64,000 nt of DNA from an uncultured Methanocorpusculum sp. (GCF_963667985.1 NZ_OY764081.1:682001-746000), one strand, 5' to 3'. Counted from the stretch's first letter, positions 44,282 to 54,232 are shown. Notes: generated by a model from the letters alone, not told the origin. Program-made: numbers and translations.

Positions 44282-45880
44282 ATGACAAACATACTTTACG
44301 CATCCATGCTTCCGTTCATACAAAATATAAAAAATCGTATTCGTGTTGAACACGTGATTTTTGCCATCCTGATTCTGGCGATCATTCTCAGATTCGCTTT
44401 TCTGGATCTCAAACTCTTTCATCACGATGAAGCGATCCATGCCTGGTTCTCCTATCAGCTTTTGACTACCGGCAATTATCTGTATGATCCGGTGTATCAC
44501 GGCCCCTTCTTTTATTATATCACGGCATCCATGTTCGCCATATTTGGGGATTCCGATCTTGTCGGCAGAATTCTTCCCTGTGTTGCCGGCTGCGCTCTCA
44601 TTCCTCTCGTATACTGGCTATACAGACTACGGTATCTTACCGGAAAAGTCGCTGTTATCGCGGCACTTTTCCTTGCGATCGCTCCAGAACTGGTTTACTT
44701 TTCCCGGTTTTTACGCAACGATATCTTTGTGGTTTTCTTCTCTCTCCTTCTGGTTGTTGCCTTCCTCGCCTGGCTCGATAAGGGTAAATGGTATTATCTT
44801 GCGTTGGCTTCCGTGGCTGTAGCTCTTGGAATGTGTTCCAAGGAAAATATGCCGCTGATCCTTGTTACGTTCGGCGTATTTTTCCTGTATCTGATCTGGA
44901 CTCGAAAGATCACCCTTCCGAAAAAATGGATTCGCGACCTCATCATCGCGGTCGTTATCTTCGCTGGGATCATCTGCACACTGTATTCATCATTCTGGAC
45001 ACATCCTGAAATGATCCTGCAGGCGGGCCCCCTCGCAATAGAACACTGGATTGCGATGCACAACGAACAGCGGATCGCCGGTCCTCCGGTATTCTATCTC
45101 CTGATGTTCATACTATACGAGTTGTCGATCCTTATTCTTGCGATTGCCGGTATTATTCTGTTTCTCAGGAGTGGGACGAAGCGGTCTCCCGATGAACCAA
45201 AGGAAAAATTCTCCTTTGCGGCATTATTCCGCCGGCCGGAAGCCCCCGCATCTATTGACAGAAAAAGGGAGTTTATCCGGTTCGCTGTATACTGGACGTT
45301 GATCGCCTGTCTGACCTACGCCTATATTGGGGAAAAGGTTCCCTGGCTTTCTCTCCATCAGCTGGTGCCGATGATCTTCGTCGCAGCGTTCGCCCTTACC
45401 CTCACCGGAAAATACTGGAAGATCCTGCTTGCCGTATCTGCTGTACTCCTGTTTGCGACGACCTGTTATGTCGCCTATACGCCGACGGATATCGCCGAGC
45501 CGATCATTCAGGTTCAGAACTCGGAGGATCTCGTTCCCCTGATGGCCGCGATTGATGCCTCCGATAGGGTTGTCATTGCAACGAATCAGGCATGGCCGTT
45601 TATGTGGTATTATCGTGGGGATGCCTGGGACAAGTTCACATATTACGGAGCACTAATTAACGAATCGACAATGCTTGCCGGGGATTATGACATTATAATC
45701 ACCCATGATGATGATAGTTATGACTCTCTTGACGGGTACACGAAAGAAACAATCCGGCTGAACTACTGGCTTGACTGTCCGGGTACCCAAGAGGATCCTG
45801 GCTGGATAGCCTACTTCTTCACCCGGGCTGGAAAAATCGGCAACTACAACTTCGATGTGTTTACCCGCACGGCCAGTTGA
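44282..45880 (+). CDS. Agl23-like (TIGR03663) GT39-family membrane glycosyltransferase
   Basis: The 532-residue polytopic protein has LKLFHHDEAIHAWFSYQL near residue 40, with the acidic pair of GT39/GT-C enzymes, then VYHGPFFYYITASMF and GMCSKENMPLIL. This is the family called flippase activity-associated Agl23-like in archaea, linked to N-glycan processing. Its last 24 codons lie within a 369-bp segment that is tandemly duplicated immediately downstream, so a second copy of its 3' end follows. Confidence 0.85.
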   Translation: MTNILYASMLPFIQNIKNRIRVEHVIFAILILAIILRFAFLDLKLFHHDEAIHAWFSYQLLTTGNYLYDPVYHGPFFYYITASMFAIFGDSDLVGRILPCVAGCALIPLVYWLYRLRYLTGKVAVIAALFLAIAPELVYFSRFLRNDIFVVFFSLLLVVAFLAWLDKGKWYYLALASVAVALGMCSKENMPLILVTFGVFFLYLIWTRKITLPKKWIRDLIIAVVIFAGIICTLYSSFWTHPEMILQAGPLAIEHWIAMHNEQRIAGPPVFYLLMFILYELSILILAIAGIILFLRSGTKRSPDEPKEKFSFAALFRRPEAPASIDRKREFIRFAVYWTLIACLTYAYIGEKVPWLSLHQLVPMIFVAAFALTLTGKYWKILLAVSAVLLFATTCYVAYTPTDIAEPIIQVQNSEDLVPLMAAIDASDRVVIATNQAWPFMWYYRGDAWDKFTYYGALINESTMLAGDYDIIITHDDDSYDSLDGYTKETIRLNYWLDCPGTQEDPGWIAYFFTRAGKIGNYNFDVFTRTAS

Positions 45881-46548
45881 TGAAAAACCATCACATAACT
45901 ACTAAGCGTCTGCCCGCCAATATAGGTACATCTACAGGGATATATACATGGAAAAGGGTATCGTGGAACTGGAAGAACTACGCAGCAGACTACTGGATCT
46001 GACGGTCCGCAATAATCTGCTGAACTATAAACCATCTCCCGGCAGATCGATCGAGGTCATCGACTGTGATCCGGCGGAAATCTATCGGCTCCTTGTTCTT
46101 GAAGAAAAAGGGATGAGGTTTTATCCGGCAAGCAAAGCTTCCCGAAGTGAATCGGAGGATAAACGCATCTGGAAGTATCCTACTTCTTCACCCGGGCTGG
46201 AAAAATCGGCAACTACAACTTCGATGTGTTTACCCGCACGGCCAGTTGATGAAAAACCATCACATAACTACTAAGCGTCTGCCCGCCAATATAGGTACAT
46301 CTACAGGGATATATACATGGAAAAGGGTATCGTGGAACTGGAAGAACTACGCAGCAGACTACTGGATCTGACGGTCCGCAATAATCTGCTGAACTATAAA
46401 CCATCTCCCGGCAGATCGATCGAGGTCATCGACTGTGATCCGGCGGAAATCTATCGGCTCCTTGTTCTTGAAGAAAAAGGGATGAGGTTTTATCCGGCAA
46501 GCAAAGCTTCCCGAAGTGAATCGGAGGATAAACGCATCTGGAAGTATC
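45811..46548 (+). repeat. Exact 369-bp tandem duplication
   Basis: Copy 1 (45811-46179) and copy 2 (46180-46548) appear identical throughout. The heptamer CCTACTT occurs at 45810, at the copy junction (46179) and at the end (46548), so unequal recombination or slippage at a 7-bp microhomology is the likely origin. Each unit contains the 3' end of the Agl23-like gene, the intergenic region and the first 77 or so codons of the helicase gene. Identity implies a recent event. Confidence 0.9.
45948..46274 (+). pseudogene. Truncated duplicate of the helicase 5' end
   Basis: A 108-residue frame begins with the same MEKGIVELEELRSRLLDLTV N-terminus as the full helicase but leaves it at KYP and ends in an unrelated tail (TSSPGLEKSATTTSM then PARPVDEKPSHNY) encoded by the duplicated tail of the Agl23-like gene in another frame. 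It is a by-product of the duplication, though it retains a complete copy of the upstream region and may be expressed. Confidence 0.8.
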
Positions 46549-49500
46549 CTACTTTTTCCAAGACGGCAAAATATGCCGATCTCATCCTTCATACCCCTTA
46601 TACCGATATTGAGCTCCGCAAAAAACTGTATAGTCTCCAGAATAAAAGCCGGACCGTTTTCGAAGAGCAGGGATATCCGGTTCTCTATCTTGCTCTTGGA
46701 TTCGTGGAATGGACCGAGCGTGACTGCCCGGCAAAACCATTCAAAGCCCCTCTTCTTCTGATTCCGGTCGAGCTTGACCGTCAGAAAGTCAAGGAAAACT
46801 ATACCCTTAGGTGGACCGGAGAGGATCCAACCCTGTCCTTATCGCTGGTTGCAAAACTTGCTGAACAGGGTGTGATTCTTCCCGATCTTGGACATCCTGA
46901 GACAATTGAGGAGATATCAGCTTATTTCACGGTGATCCGCGAAACGGTTGCCGAAAAGGATTGGCTTTTTATACCTGGTATTTCTCTTGATCTTTTTAGT
47001 TTCCGTAAATTTGTGATGTTCAAGGATCTTGATCCGGCAATCTGGGATGGCGGCTCCCCGCTTGAAAATAATCCTCTGATTAAACGGTTCTTCCATCCGG
47101 AAGCTGATCAAAATTCTACCCCGCTTTTCCAGGAAAATGAGGTGGATCTTCGGCTCCCGAGTGAACGCACTTTCAATATTCTGGATGCCGACTCATCTCA
47201 GATCGCCGTGATAGAAGAAGCCAAGGCCGGCCGAAATCTCGTTGTTGAAGGACCGCCTGGTACGGGGAAAAGTCAGACGATCACGAACATGATTGCCGAG
47301 ATGCTGGCTGTCGGCAAGACGGTAATGTTTGTCAGCGAAAAGATGGCCGCTCTTGAAGTGGTGAAACGCCGGCTGGACGTGGCCGGTCTCTCTCCATATT
47401 GTCTGGAACTTCACAGCCAAAAAGCAAAAAAGACCGAGCTCATTCGCGAACTTGAAAAAAGTCTCCAGCATCCTTCACTCGCTGCATCTGATTTAACGTC
47501 GGCTCATGCTCAGATAGATTCTCTGCGATCCGAGTTGGACGGGTACTGTAATGAACTCAAGACACCGATCGGTGCCTGCGGATTCACGCCGTATGACCTG
47601 TTCGGCATCAGGGAACAGTATCGGTATGAATTTGAAAATAGCCGCCACCGGACAAACTACAGGCTCCAAAAGATCCCAATTGAAAATGCAGTGGAGCTCA
47701 CTCCTGATGAGTACAAGGCTACTCTCTCTGCTTTGCAGGAGATAGCATCTTACATACCTGTTCTTCTTAAGGATGGCGAATCTCTTTCAGCTCATCCGTG
47801 GGCAATGACCAGACCCGGCATGATTCTGCCGCGGGATCAGGATGATATCCGCGAACTTGTTATAGCATACCAGGAAAAAATTCAGAACCTTCAGACCGTT
47901 ATGCGTGCGGTCTCCGATATGACAGATATCCCGGTTCCCCGAAGCGAGACCGAGGTTTCCCGCCTTATTGAGACCTGCCGGTATCTGCTGAAGGAGTATT
48001 CTGTGACGATCGATATCCTGAAAAATCCTTTGTGGGGAAACCAGGCGGAGATGAACCGTCTTATTGCCAATATGCAGGATCTTTATGATCACAGTTCCCG
48101 AATATTGGCAAACTTTACCCCGGAAATTTTTCTGCGAAATCCTGCTCGTCTCTACTCGGAACTTCTTGCTTATTCGGAAAAAGGTGCGTTTGGGAAAATA
48201 TTCTCCGGCGGATATAAGAAACTCAAGGCAGATATTGCTGGGTATTATGTAGGTCACGTACCGGATGATGCCAAGATTCTCTCCGATTTGAAAGATGCAC
48301 GGAACTATCTCACGGCAAGAGATGAGTGGGAACAGGACAAAGATGTTTATCTCTCTCTGTTTGCTCCCGTATGGAAAGATGAATACACCAATCCGGATTC
48401 ACTCCGTCAATATGCAGATTGGGTAATGGCAGTACTGACAATGGCGCAGGAAGGACTCATCACTCCGCACACGATCGAACTGCTTTGTTCCGGGAAGATA
48501 ACAGGCCCTGCCTTGTCTCCATTATTCACCTCGCTCGAGGATGCGGTGATTGCGCACAGCGAAGCACGTGATGGTCTTTTTAATCGGCTAGGTATACAGG
48601 ACCTGGATACAGACCAGACATTCGCTTCGATGCGTAAGCTTACCGATCTCTGGATCACAGAGATCGATCGGCTGAGCGAATGGAGTACATTCCTGACGTA
48701 CGCGGAAACCTGCGGGAAGACAACGGCGGCCCCCGTTCTTCCTCTGCTCTTTACCGACAAGATCTCAGCCGAGGCTCTCATTCCTGCATATCTTACCGGT
48801 TATGCAGATGCTCTTTTGAAAGAAGCATACCGTGTTCGTCCGCTCCTTGCCAGATTTGCCCAGGCGCCTCATGAACTGAAGATCAAGACTTTTGCCGAGT
48901 ACGACCGGGCAGCGATTTCCGCAAATGCGGCCAGAATCATTCAGAAACTGGACCAAACGATTCCTGAAATCTATGTGGGTGCCTCCCGTGACTCTGAGAT
49001 GGGTGTTCTGACCGGCGAGTTCAACAGAAAACGCGGTCACATGTCGATTCGAACACTGATGACAAAGGCCGGCGGACTTATCCAGCAGATCAAACCTTGT
49101 TTTATGATGAGTCCCCTTTCCGTTGCTCAGTATCTGGATCCCCGTTCCGTCCAGTTTGACATCATCATCTTCGATGAGGCGAGTCAGGTCAGACCCGAGG
49201 ATGCTCTCGGTGCTCTTATGCGCGGCCGTCAGCTGGTAGTGATGGGCGATTCCCGTCAGCTCCCGCCGACCACGTTTTTCGATCAGATCGCCGGTCCGGA
49301 TGAGGACGATGAGGAGTCAGTTGCCGGAATCGGGGACATGGAGAGTCTTCTGCACGTCTGTAAACAGTCGTATCCGACAAGGAGGCTTCGCTGGCATTAC
49401 CGATCAAGGCATGAATCGCTCATTGCCGTGTCGAATGAGGAGTTTTATGACGGAAGTCTGATGGTCTTCCCCTCGCCACGGCACGAAACTCCTGATCTTG

Positions 49501-51044
49501 GTCTCTCCTTTGTGCATCTGCCGAATACGATATACGAACGCGGAAAATCTGGCGTGAACAAAGGTGAAGCCCAAGTGGTTGCCGAATCCGTTATCGAATA
49601 TTATCTGAAGTATCCTGATAAGACGCTTGGCGTTGCCACGTTTTCCACCCGCCAGCAGGACGCGATCCGTCATGAAGTGGATGTGCTTCTCAGGACCCAC
49701 CCGGAAGTCGAGATGCTGATGAACCCTGCTAACGGTGAACATTTCTTTGTAAAGAATCTGGAAACGGTTCAGGGAGATGAAAGAGACACGATGCTTATCA
49801 GCATTGGATACGGCTTCGATGAAAATCACCGGCTTTCCCGAAACTTCGGTCCCTTGAATCAGGCCGGAGGCGAGCGGAGGCTGAATGTTCTGATCACCCG
49901 TGCACGGGAACGGTGCGTGGTTTTTTCCAACTTCCGCGGGGTGGATCTGCAGATCGATCCGGATTCTTCGTCCGGAGTTGCCGCCCTCTCGCGTTTCCTG
50001 ACGTATGCGGAAGACCGCTCTTCGATGACGAGCGGCTCCGATATCAGGGGAGCGGATGATGCGGAATACTTCCCGGATTCCGTCGCAGTTATGCTTGAGG
50101 ATTATGGGTATCTGGTTTCCCGTAATGTTGGGTGTGCCGGATTCAGGATCGATATCGCCGTTTCCGATCCAAAAGATCCCGGGGTGTATATGGCAGGAAT
50201 TCTCTGCGACGGATCGAACTACTGGTCGTCCGAAGTGGCGCGTGATCGTGACCGGTTAAGGATTCAGGTCCTTGAAGGCCTTGGATGGCATCTTGTTCGG
50301 ATCTGGTCTGCCGAGTGGTTCCAGCATCCGGTTTCCTGCACGAAAATTCTTCTGGATTTCCTTGAAGATGTACAAAAGCCGATCGAGCCTGCAGTGGAGA
50401 TTGTCGAGGAGCCGCCAAAAACGGAGCCGACCCCGGCATCTCCTGCGCTCATCAGAGAGGAAACCCCTGAGATCAAACAGCCAAAACAGCCAGTATATGC
50501 AAGGGTAAAGGTCGAGCCGTATGTTTTCTGCAGCGAGTGCGATCTGAATAAGTATCACCAGTTCTCATCCGTGCCTGATTCCGTACTTGCTACGGCAATC
50601 CTTCAGATCGTGTCTATAGAAGGTCCGATCTCTTTGAGCATGCTGAATTCCCGGATAAAGGAGCTTGGAAGTGTCCCGAAGATGACCCCGGCAATCAAGA
50701 AAAAGATCGCTTCTCTTGCGGAGGATGAAGTGAATGCCGATCGTTTGACCGTGGATGATGAGGGCTTCTACTCGGTTCCAAATAAGGAGTTGGCAGCCCG
50801 CGAGCGGCCCGCGAAATGGTCCTGCTCTGATGTATCGCTTTCAGAAATCGGTCTTGCCGCCGAGATTATTCTTGGCAAGCAGTTTGCCACGCCGAAATCG
50901 GATCTTGTCCGGCAGACTGCCCTTGTCCTTGGGTTCAAACTGACCGCACCGGTAAAAGAACGTATGGAAATGGGTATCGATGCTGCGATTTCGTCAGGAA
51001 GTATTGTAACTGAAGGCGGCAAACTCATTCGTACCGCTGAATAG
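46317..51044 (+). CDS. DUF4011 - SF1 helicase (COG1112) - MTES_1575-type nuclease - DUF3320 protein
   Basis: The 1575-residue protein has an N-terminal DUF4011 region (LEELRSRLLDLTVRNNLLNYKP), SF1 helicase motifs with Walker A EGPPGTGKSQT near residue 312, Walker B DEASQVRPEDAL near 953 plus MGDSRQLPPTTFF, RWHYRSRHESL near 1025, TVQGDERDTM near 1150 and LNVLITRARERC near 1190. Then a restriction-endonuclease-like domain (about 1250-1340: FRIDIAVSDP, GILCDGSNYWSSEVARDRDRLRIQVLEGLGW, RIWSAEWF) and DUF3320 near the C-terminus. Helicase-nuclease fusions of this kind are suspected or shown defence proteins; this one has no visible partner gene. Its first 77 codons are duplicated upstream. Confidence 0.88.
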   Translation: MEKGIVELEELRSRLLDLTVRNNLLNYKPSPGRSIEVIDCDPAEIYRLLVLEEKGMRFYPASKASRSESEDKRIWKYPTFSKTAKYADLILHTPYTDIELRKKLYSLQNKSRTVFEEQGYPVLYLALGFVEWTERDCPAKPFKAPLLLIPVELDRQKVKENYTLRWTGEDPTLSLSLVAKLAEQGVILPDLGHPETIEEISAYFTVIRETVAEKDWLFIPGISLDLFSFRKFVMFKDLDPAIWDGGSPLENNPLIKRFFHPEADQNSTPLFQENEVDLRLPSERTFNILDADSSQIAVIEEAKAGRNLVVEGPPGTGKSQTITNMIAEMLAVGKTVMFVSEKMAALEVVKRRLDVAGLSPYCLELHSQKAKKTELIRELEKSLQHPSLAASDLTSAHAQIDSLRSELDGYCNELKTPIGACGFTPYDLFGIREQYRYEFENSRHRTNYRLQKIPIENAVELTPDEYKATLSALQEIASYIPVLLKDGESLSAHPWAMTRPGMILPRDQDDIRELVIAYQEKIQNLQTVMRAVSDMTDIPVPRSETEVSRLIETCRYLLKEYSVTIDILKNPLWGNQAEMNRLIANMQDLYDHSSRILANFTPEIFLRNPARLYSELLAYSEKGAFGKIFSGGYKKLKADIAGYYVGHVPDDAKILSDLKDARNYLTARDEWEQDKDVYLSLFAPVWKDEYTNPDSLRQYADWVMAVLTMAQEGLITPHTIELLCSGKITGPALSPLFTSLEDAVIAHSEARDGLFNRLGIQDLDTDQTFASMRKLTDLWITEIDRLSEWSTFLTYAETCGKTTAAPVLPLLFTDKISAEALIPAYLTGYADALLKEAYRVRPLLARFAQAPHELKIKTFAEYDRAAISANAARIIQKLDQTIPEIYVGASRDSEMGVLTGEFNRKRGHMSIRTLMTKAGGLIQQIKPCFMMSPLSVAQYLDPRSVQFDIIIFDEASQVRPEDALGALMRGRQLVVMGDSRQLPPTTFFDQIAGPDEDDEESVAGIGDMESLLHVCKQSYPTRRLRWHYRSRHESLIAVSNEEFYDGSLMVFPSPRHETPDLGLSFVHLPNTIYERGKSGVNKGEAQVVAESVIEYYLKYPDKTLGVATFSTRQQDAIRHEVDVLLRTHPEVEMLMNPANGEHFFVKNLETVQGDERDTMLISIGYGFDENHRLSRNFGPLNQAGGERRLNVLITRARERCVVFSNFRGVDLQIDPDSSSGVAALSRFLTYAEDRSSMTSGSDIRGADDAEYFPDSVAVMLEDYGYLVSRNVGCAGFRIDIAVSDPKDPGVYMAGILCDGSNYWSSEVARDRDRLRIQVLEGLGWHLVRIWSAEWFQHPVSCTKILLDFLEDVQKPIEPAVEIVEEPPKTEPTPASPALIREETPEIKQPKQPVYARVKVEPYVFCSECDLNKYHQFSSVPDSVLATAILQIVSIEGPISLSMLNSRIKELGSVPKMTPAIKKKIASLAEDEVNADRLTVDDEGFYSVPNKELAARERPAKWSCSDVSLSEIGLAAEIILGKQFATPKSDLVRQTALVLGFKLTAPVKERMEMGIDAAISSGSIVTEGGKLIRTAE

Positions 51045-51114
51045 TATTTCCACACCTTTTTTCTGATTGAAGATCCAATAAAATGAGCAACAGTCTTTCG
51101 GGTTTTTAGGTAAT

Positions 51115-51801
51115 ATGTTTGAATCGATTTCTGCAGTGACGAACTCCGCGGGATATCTCCTTGGAGGCGTGGGTGTAACCCTTCTTTTAGTTGGTTTTTC
51201 CCTCTTAATCGGATTTATTTGCGGAATCATTTTGATTCTCGGCCAAGTCTATGGTCCGCGGCCGGTCCGCTGGTTCGTTGGCGTTTATGTCTGGTTCTTC
51301 CGCGGACTCCCCAATATCGTATTACTGTTTTTGTTTTACTTCGCGCTTTTCCCGTTCATGTCATGGGATATGCCGGTGTTCGGCGTTGCCGTGACCGTGC
51401 TCGGGCTTAGGAGTGCGGCCTACCAGTCGCAGATTTTCCGCGGAGCTATTCAGTCTTTGTCGGAAGGTCAGATGCTTGCTGCCCGTTCTCTTGGGATGAC
51501 TAAATGGCAGGCAATTCGCTCGATCATTCTGCCCCAGTCGCTTCGTCTTTCCCTTCCCGGCTGGTCGAATGAATATCCGGTTCTCCTCACCGACTCAGCC
51601 GTTGCTTATGTAATCGGCGTCGCCGAACTGCTGACCAGAACGAGCCAGGTGATTTCCCGGACCGGCGAACCCATGATCCTGTATCTCACCTGCGCTGTGA
51701 TATTCATATTGTTGAATTACGGAGGTATGATGATTATCCAATATATAGAAAAGAAAGTCCGGATCCCAGGATTCGGCAATAACGAGGCTGAGTGTTTATG
51801 A
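51115..51801 (+). CDS. Amino-acid ABC transporter permease, first
   Basis: The 228-residue protein has five hydrophobic segments and the EAA loop SLGMTKWQAIRSIILPQSLRLSLPGWSNE that contacts the ATPase. It belongs to the His/Glu/Gln/Arg/opine permease group. Its stop overlaps the ATPase start (ATGA). Confidence 0.9.
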   Translation: MFESISAVTNSAGYLLGGVGVTLLLVGFSLLIGFICGIILILGQVYGPRPVRWFVGVYVWFFRGLPNIVLLFLFYFALFPFMSWDMPVFGVAVTVLGLRSAAYQSQIFRGAIQSLSEGQMLAARSLGMTKWQAIRSIILPQSLRLSLPGWSNEYPVLLTDSAVAYVIGVAELLTRTSQVISRTGEPMILYLTCAVIFILLNYGGMMIIQYIEKKVRIPGFGNNEAECL

Positions 51802-52541
51802 GTGACGTCCCCATTCTCAAAGTCGAGAATCTCTGCAAATCGTATGGAGATCTCGAGGTTTTGAAATCCGTATCCTTCGAAGTACGCAAAGGAGAGAAGA
51901 AGGTGTTTGTCGGTCCGTCAGGTACCGGAAAATCCACGCTTCTTCGGTGCATAAATCAGCTGACCATCCCCGACAGCGGGTTTGTCTATCTCAACGGCGA
52001 AGAAATCGTTCACTCCGGCAAGAAAATCAATGAGTATCGGCAGAAGATGGGAATGGTCTTCCAGAATTTCAACCTCTTCGATCATCTTACTGCAGTCAAA
52101 AACGTTGAGCTTGCCCTGCTGAAAGTAAAAAAGATGGATAAAAAATCTGCACATGAAAAGGCGATGCATGAACTCGAGCAGGTTGGTATGGCCGATCGTG
52201 CGGACTTTTATCCGGCGCAGTTATCGGGAGGTCAGGCCCAGCGTGTTTCCATTGCCAGAGCCCTTGCGATGGATCCCGAGGTCATGCTTTTCGATGAACC
52301 TACCTCGGCCCTTGATCCCGAGCTGAAACGTGAGGTGATGGAAGTCATGCGGACCCTTGCGGCTCATGGGATGACCTGTATCGTCGTTACGCATGAGATG
52401 AAATTCGCCACCTCATTTGCGACCGAGATTTATCTGATGGAGAATGGTGAGATCGTCGAACACGGTCCGCCGTCTGAGATCCCGACAAGTCCGAATTTTG
52501 TGAAAACACGTACGTTTATGGGCAGTTACGCAGACGAGTGA
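51798..52541 (+). CDS. glnQ: Amino-acid ABC transporter ATP-binding protein (GlnQ/HisP type)
   Basis: The 247-residue ATPase has Walker A VGPSGTGKST, Q-loop MVFQNFNLFDHLTAVKNVELAL, signature LSGGQAQRVSIARAL, Walker B MLFDEPTSALDPE and the TIVVTHEM-like CIVVTHEMKFA. The ATG at 51798 overlaps the permease stop; an upstream ATG at 51792 is in frame but leaves a spurious MF. Confidence 0.95.
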   Translation: MSDVPILKVENLCKSYGDLEVLKSVSFEVRKGEKKVFVGPSGTGKSTLLRCINQLTIPDSGFVYLNGEEIVHSGKKINEYRQKMGMVFQNFNLFDHLTAVKNVELALLKVKKMDKKSAHEKAMHELEQVGMADRADFYPAQLSGGQAQRVSIARALAMDPEVMLFDEPTSALDPELKREVMEVMRTLAAHGMTCIVVTHEMKFATSFATEIYLMENGEIVEHGPPSEIPTSPNFVKTRTFMGSYADE

Positions 52542-52542
52542 T

Positions 52543-53310
52543 ATGGATAATCTGACCAGTACATCTGTGCCTGCAGACGGGCTAAGCGGATTTTTCCAGA
52601 ACGCCATAGACTCGTTCATCTCCCAAATACCCTTCTGGCAGGATATTCTGCTTCCTGCTCTCTGGGATGGGTTAGTGGTGACGATCCAGCTTGTGCTCAT
52701 GACGGCACCACTTGGCTTCCTTCTTGGTCTTCTTGTGGCTGTATCCAGAGTCTACGGACCCACGCCGGTCAAATGGCTTGCAAAATTGTATGTGATATTT
52801 TTCCGCGGATGTCCGCTTCTTGTTCTGCTGTTTATCCTGTACTTTGGTTTACCGTCGATCGGGATCGTTCTCGGATCTTATTTCTCCGCTCTTGTCGGAT
52901 TCATTTTGTGTAACTCGGCATATAATTCCGAGTATCTCCGTGGGGGACTCCAGTCGATCAAACGCGGTCAGCTGCTTGCGGCCAGATCACTTGGAATGAC
53001 CAAGGCACAGGGAGTTTTGTATGTCGTTGTCCCGCAGGCACTTCGCCGTGCTCTTCCGGGTGTTTCAAACGAGTTCATTTATCTGATAAAATACTCGTCG
53101 CTCGCCTATGTGGTCGCGGTGATCGAACTTACCGGTGCGGCAAAAATCATTGCAAGCAAATACTTCATGTACTTCGAGGCATTTGCGGCAGTAGGAGTTT
53201 TCTATCTGATTCTCGTGACGATCACAACGATTGGTGTTCACTGGCTTGAGAAGAAGTATGCAATTCCCGGTGTGTCCGGTGTTGTTGGAAAAGGTACCAA
53301 AGAACACTAA
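52543..53310 (+). CDS. Amino-acid ABC transporter permease, second
   Basis: The 255-residue permease has a longer N-terminus than the first, five hydrophobic segments and its own EAA loop (SLGMTKAQGVLYVVVPQALRRALPGVSNE). A heterodimeric membrane pore with the first permease is likely. No substrate-binding protein gene lies in the cluster. Confidence 0.9.
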   Translation: MDNLTSTSVPADGLSGFFQNAIDSFISQIPFWQDILLPALWDGLVVTIQLVLMTAPLGFLLGLLVAVSRVYGPTPVKWLAKLYVIFFRGCPLLVLLFILYFGLPSIGIVLGSYFSALVGFILCNSAYNSEYLRGGLQSIKRGQLLAARSLGMTKAQGVLYVVVPQALRRALPGVSNEFIYLIKYSSLAYVVAVIELTGAAKIIASKYFMYFEAFAAVGVFYLILVTITTIGVHWLEKKYAIPGVSGVVGKGTKEH

Positions 53311-53356
53311 ATCATTTTAGAAATCATTTAAATATTCTGTTTTCCTATCTTCTTTC

Positions 53357-53728
53357 ATGTCATTATCTATTGATGTGATTGACAAACTTGCTGCGCTTAT
53401 CACCGCAGCGTTTGGTCTGGTTGCAGCTCTTGCATGGAACTCTGCGATTCAGGCAGTATTTAAAGAGATTTTTGGAAGCCATAGTGATATTCCTGCGATG
53501 CTCGGCTATGCCGTTTTTGTGACTATTATTGCAGTTGTCTTAACAGTCTGGATTGGTTATGTCTCGGGTAAGACGAAGGATCAGGTCGGTAAAGTCAAAG
53601 GAAAGGTCTTTCAAAATAAGACGTTATATGTGTCAAGGCACGCCGCAGTTCTTTCGCACAGTTCTGCATACTCGGAGGCAGAGGCGTTTTTCAACTCGAT
53701 GACGAGAGGAACGGTTCCGTTTACCTGA
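53357..53728 (+). CDS. DUF5654 family small membrane protein with aberrant C-terminus
   Basis: Residues 1-85 form two membrane helices (IDKLAALITAAFGLVAALAWNSAI; YAVFVTIIAVVLTVWIG) as in DUF5654. After about GKVFQNKTLY the frame reads antisense through the remains of a phosphodiesterase gene (SRHAAVLSHSSAYSEAEAFF and on), so the last 35 or so residues are probably a fusion artefact from a deletion. Confidence 0.75.
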   Translation: MSLSIDVIDKLAALITAAFGLVAALAWNSAIQAVFKEIFGSHSDIPAMLGYAVFVTIIAVVLTVWIGYVSGKTKDQVGKVKGKVFQNKTLYVSRHAAVLSHSSAYSEAEAFFNSMTRGTVPFT

Positions 53729-54109
53729 GATAAGACGTCGGATAATTTGGGTATTTTTTCGTCCGAGTGAAACAACCGGTATTCCTGCAGCATCTCGTAG
53801 GTGCAATCGGAAATCAACGTGTCGACTCCTGAAGAGCGATGCAGGTTATCGTCATGGAAAACGATAACCTCACGGTCTTTGGTCAGCTGTACATCCAGTT
53901 CGATTCCATAACCGGCATCGGCCGCTTTTTTAAATGCAGGCAGTGAATTTTCCGGAGCCGCGGTAGAATTATCGAATAATCCCCTGTGTGCAATGCGGTA
54001 TTCTGTAAAGACCAGCATTTTTTCTTTTCTGGATTTTCCTGGGTAAAGTAAAAAAAAGATACAGACAGACGGCTGTGATGAGGATTATGAGGATATATGC
54101 AATGATCAT
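53611..54109 (-). pseudogene. Glycerophosphodiester phosphodiesterase remnant
   Basis: The frame beginning MLVFTEYRIAHRGLFDN has the GDPD motifs RIAHRG, APENSLPAF, GIELDVQLTKD and VIVFHDDNLHR, but ends after about 135 residues, roughly 100 short. A likely N-terminal anchor (MIIAYILIILITAVCLYLFF from 54109) lies upstream in another frame, separated by a shift in an A-rich run near 54020. Truncation plus frameshift indicates a dead gene. Confidence 0.75.
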
Positions 54110-54232
54110 GATTCTTGGGTTTTCTGCTGGTTATTGCGTGCGGTTTTGTCAAAACGCCAAGCGTATCTTACAAGACCTTAGTTGGTCGATGGAAAGTGTT
54201 TCGCTTCGTGAAATGAAAAAAGGAGTGGATCC

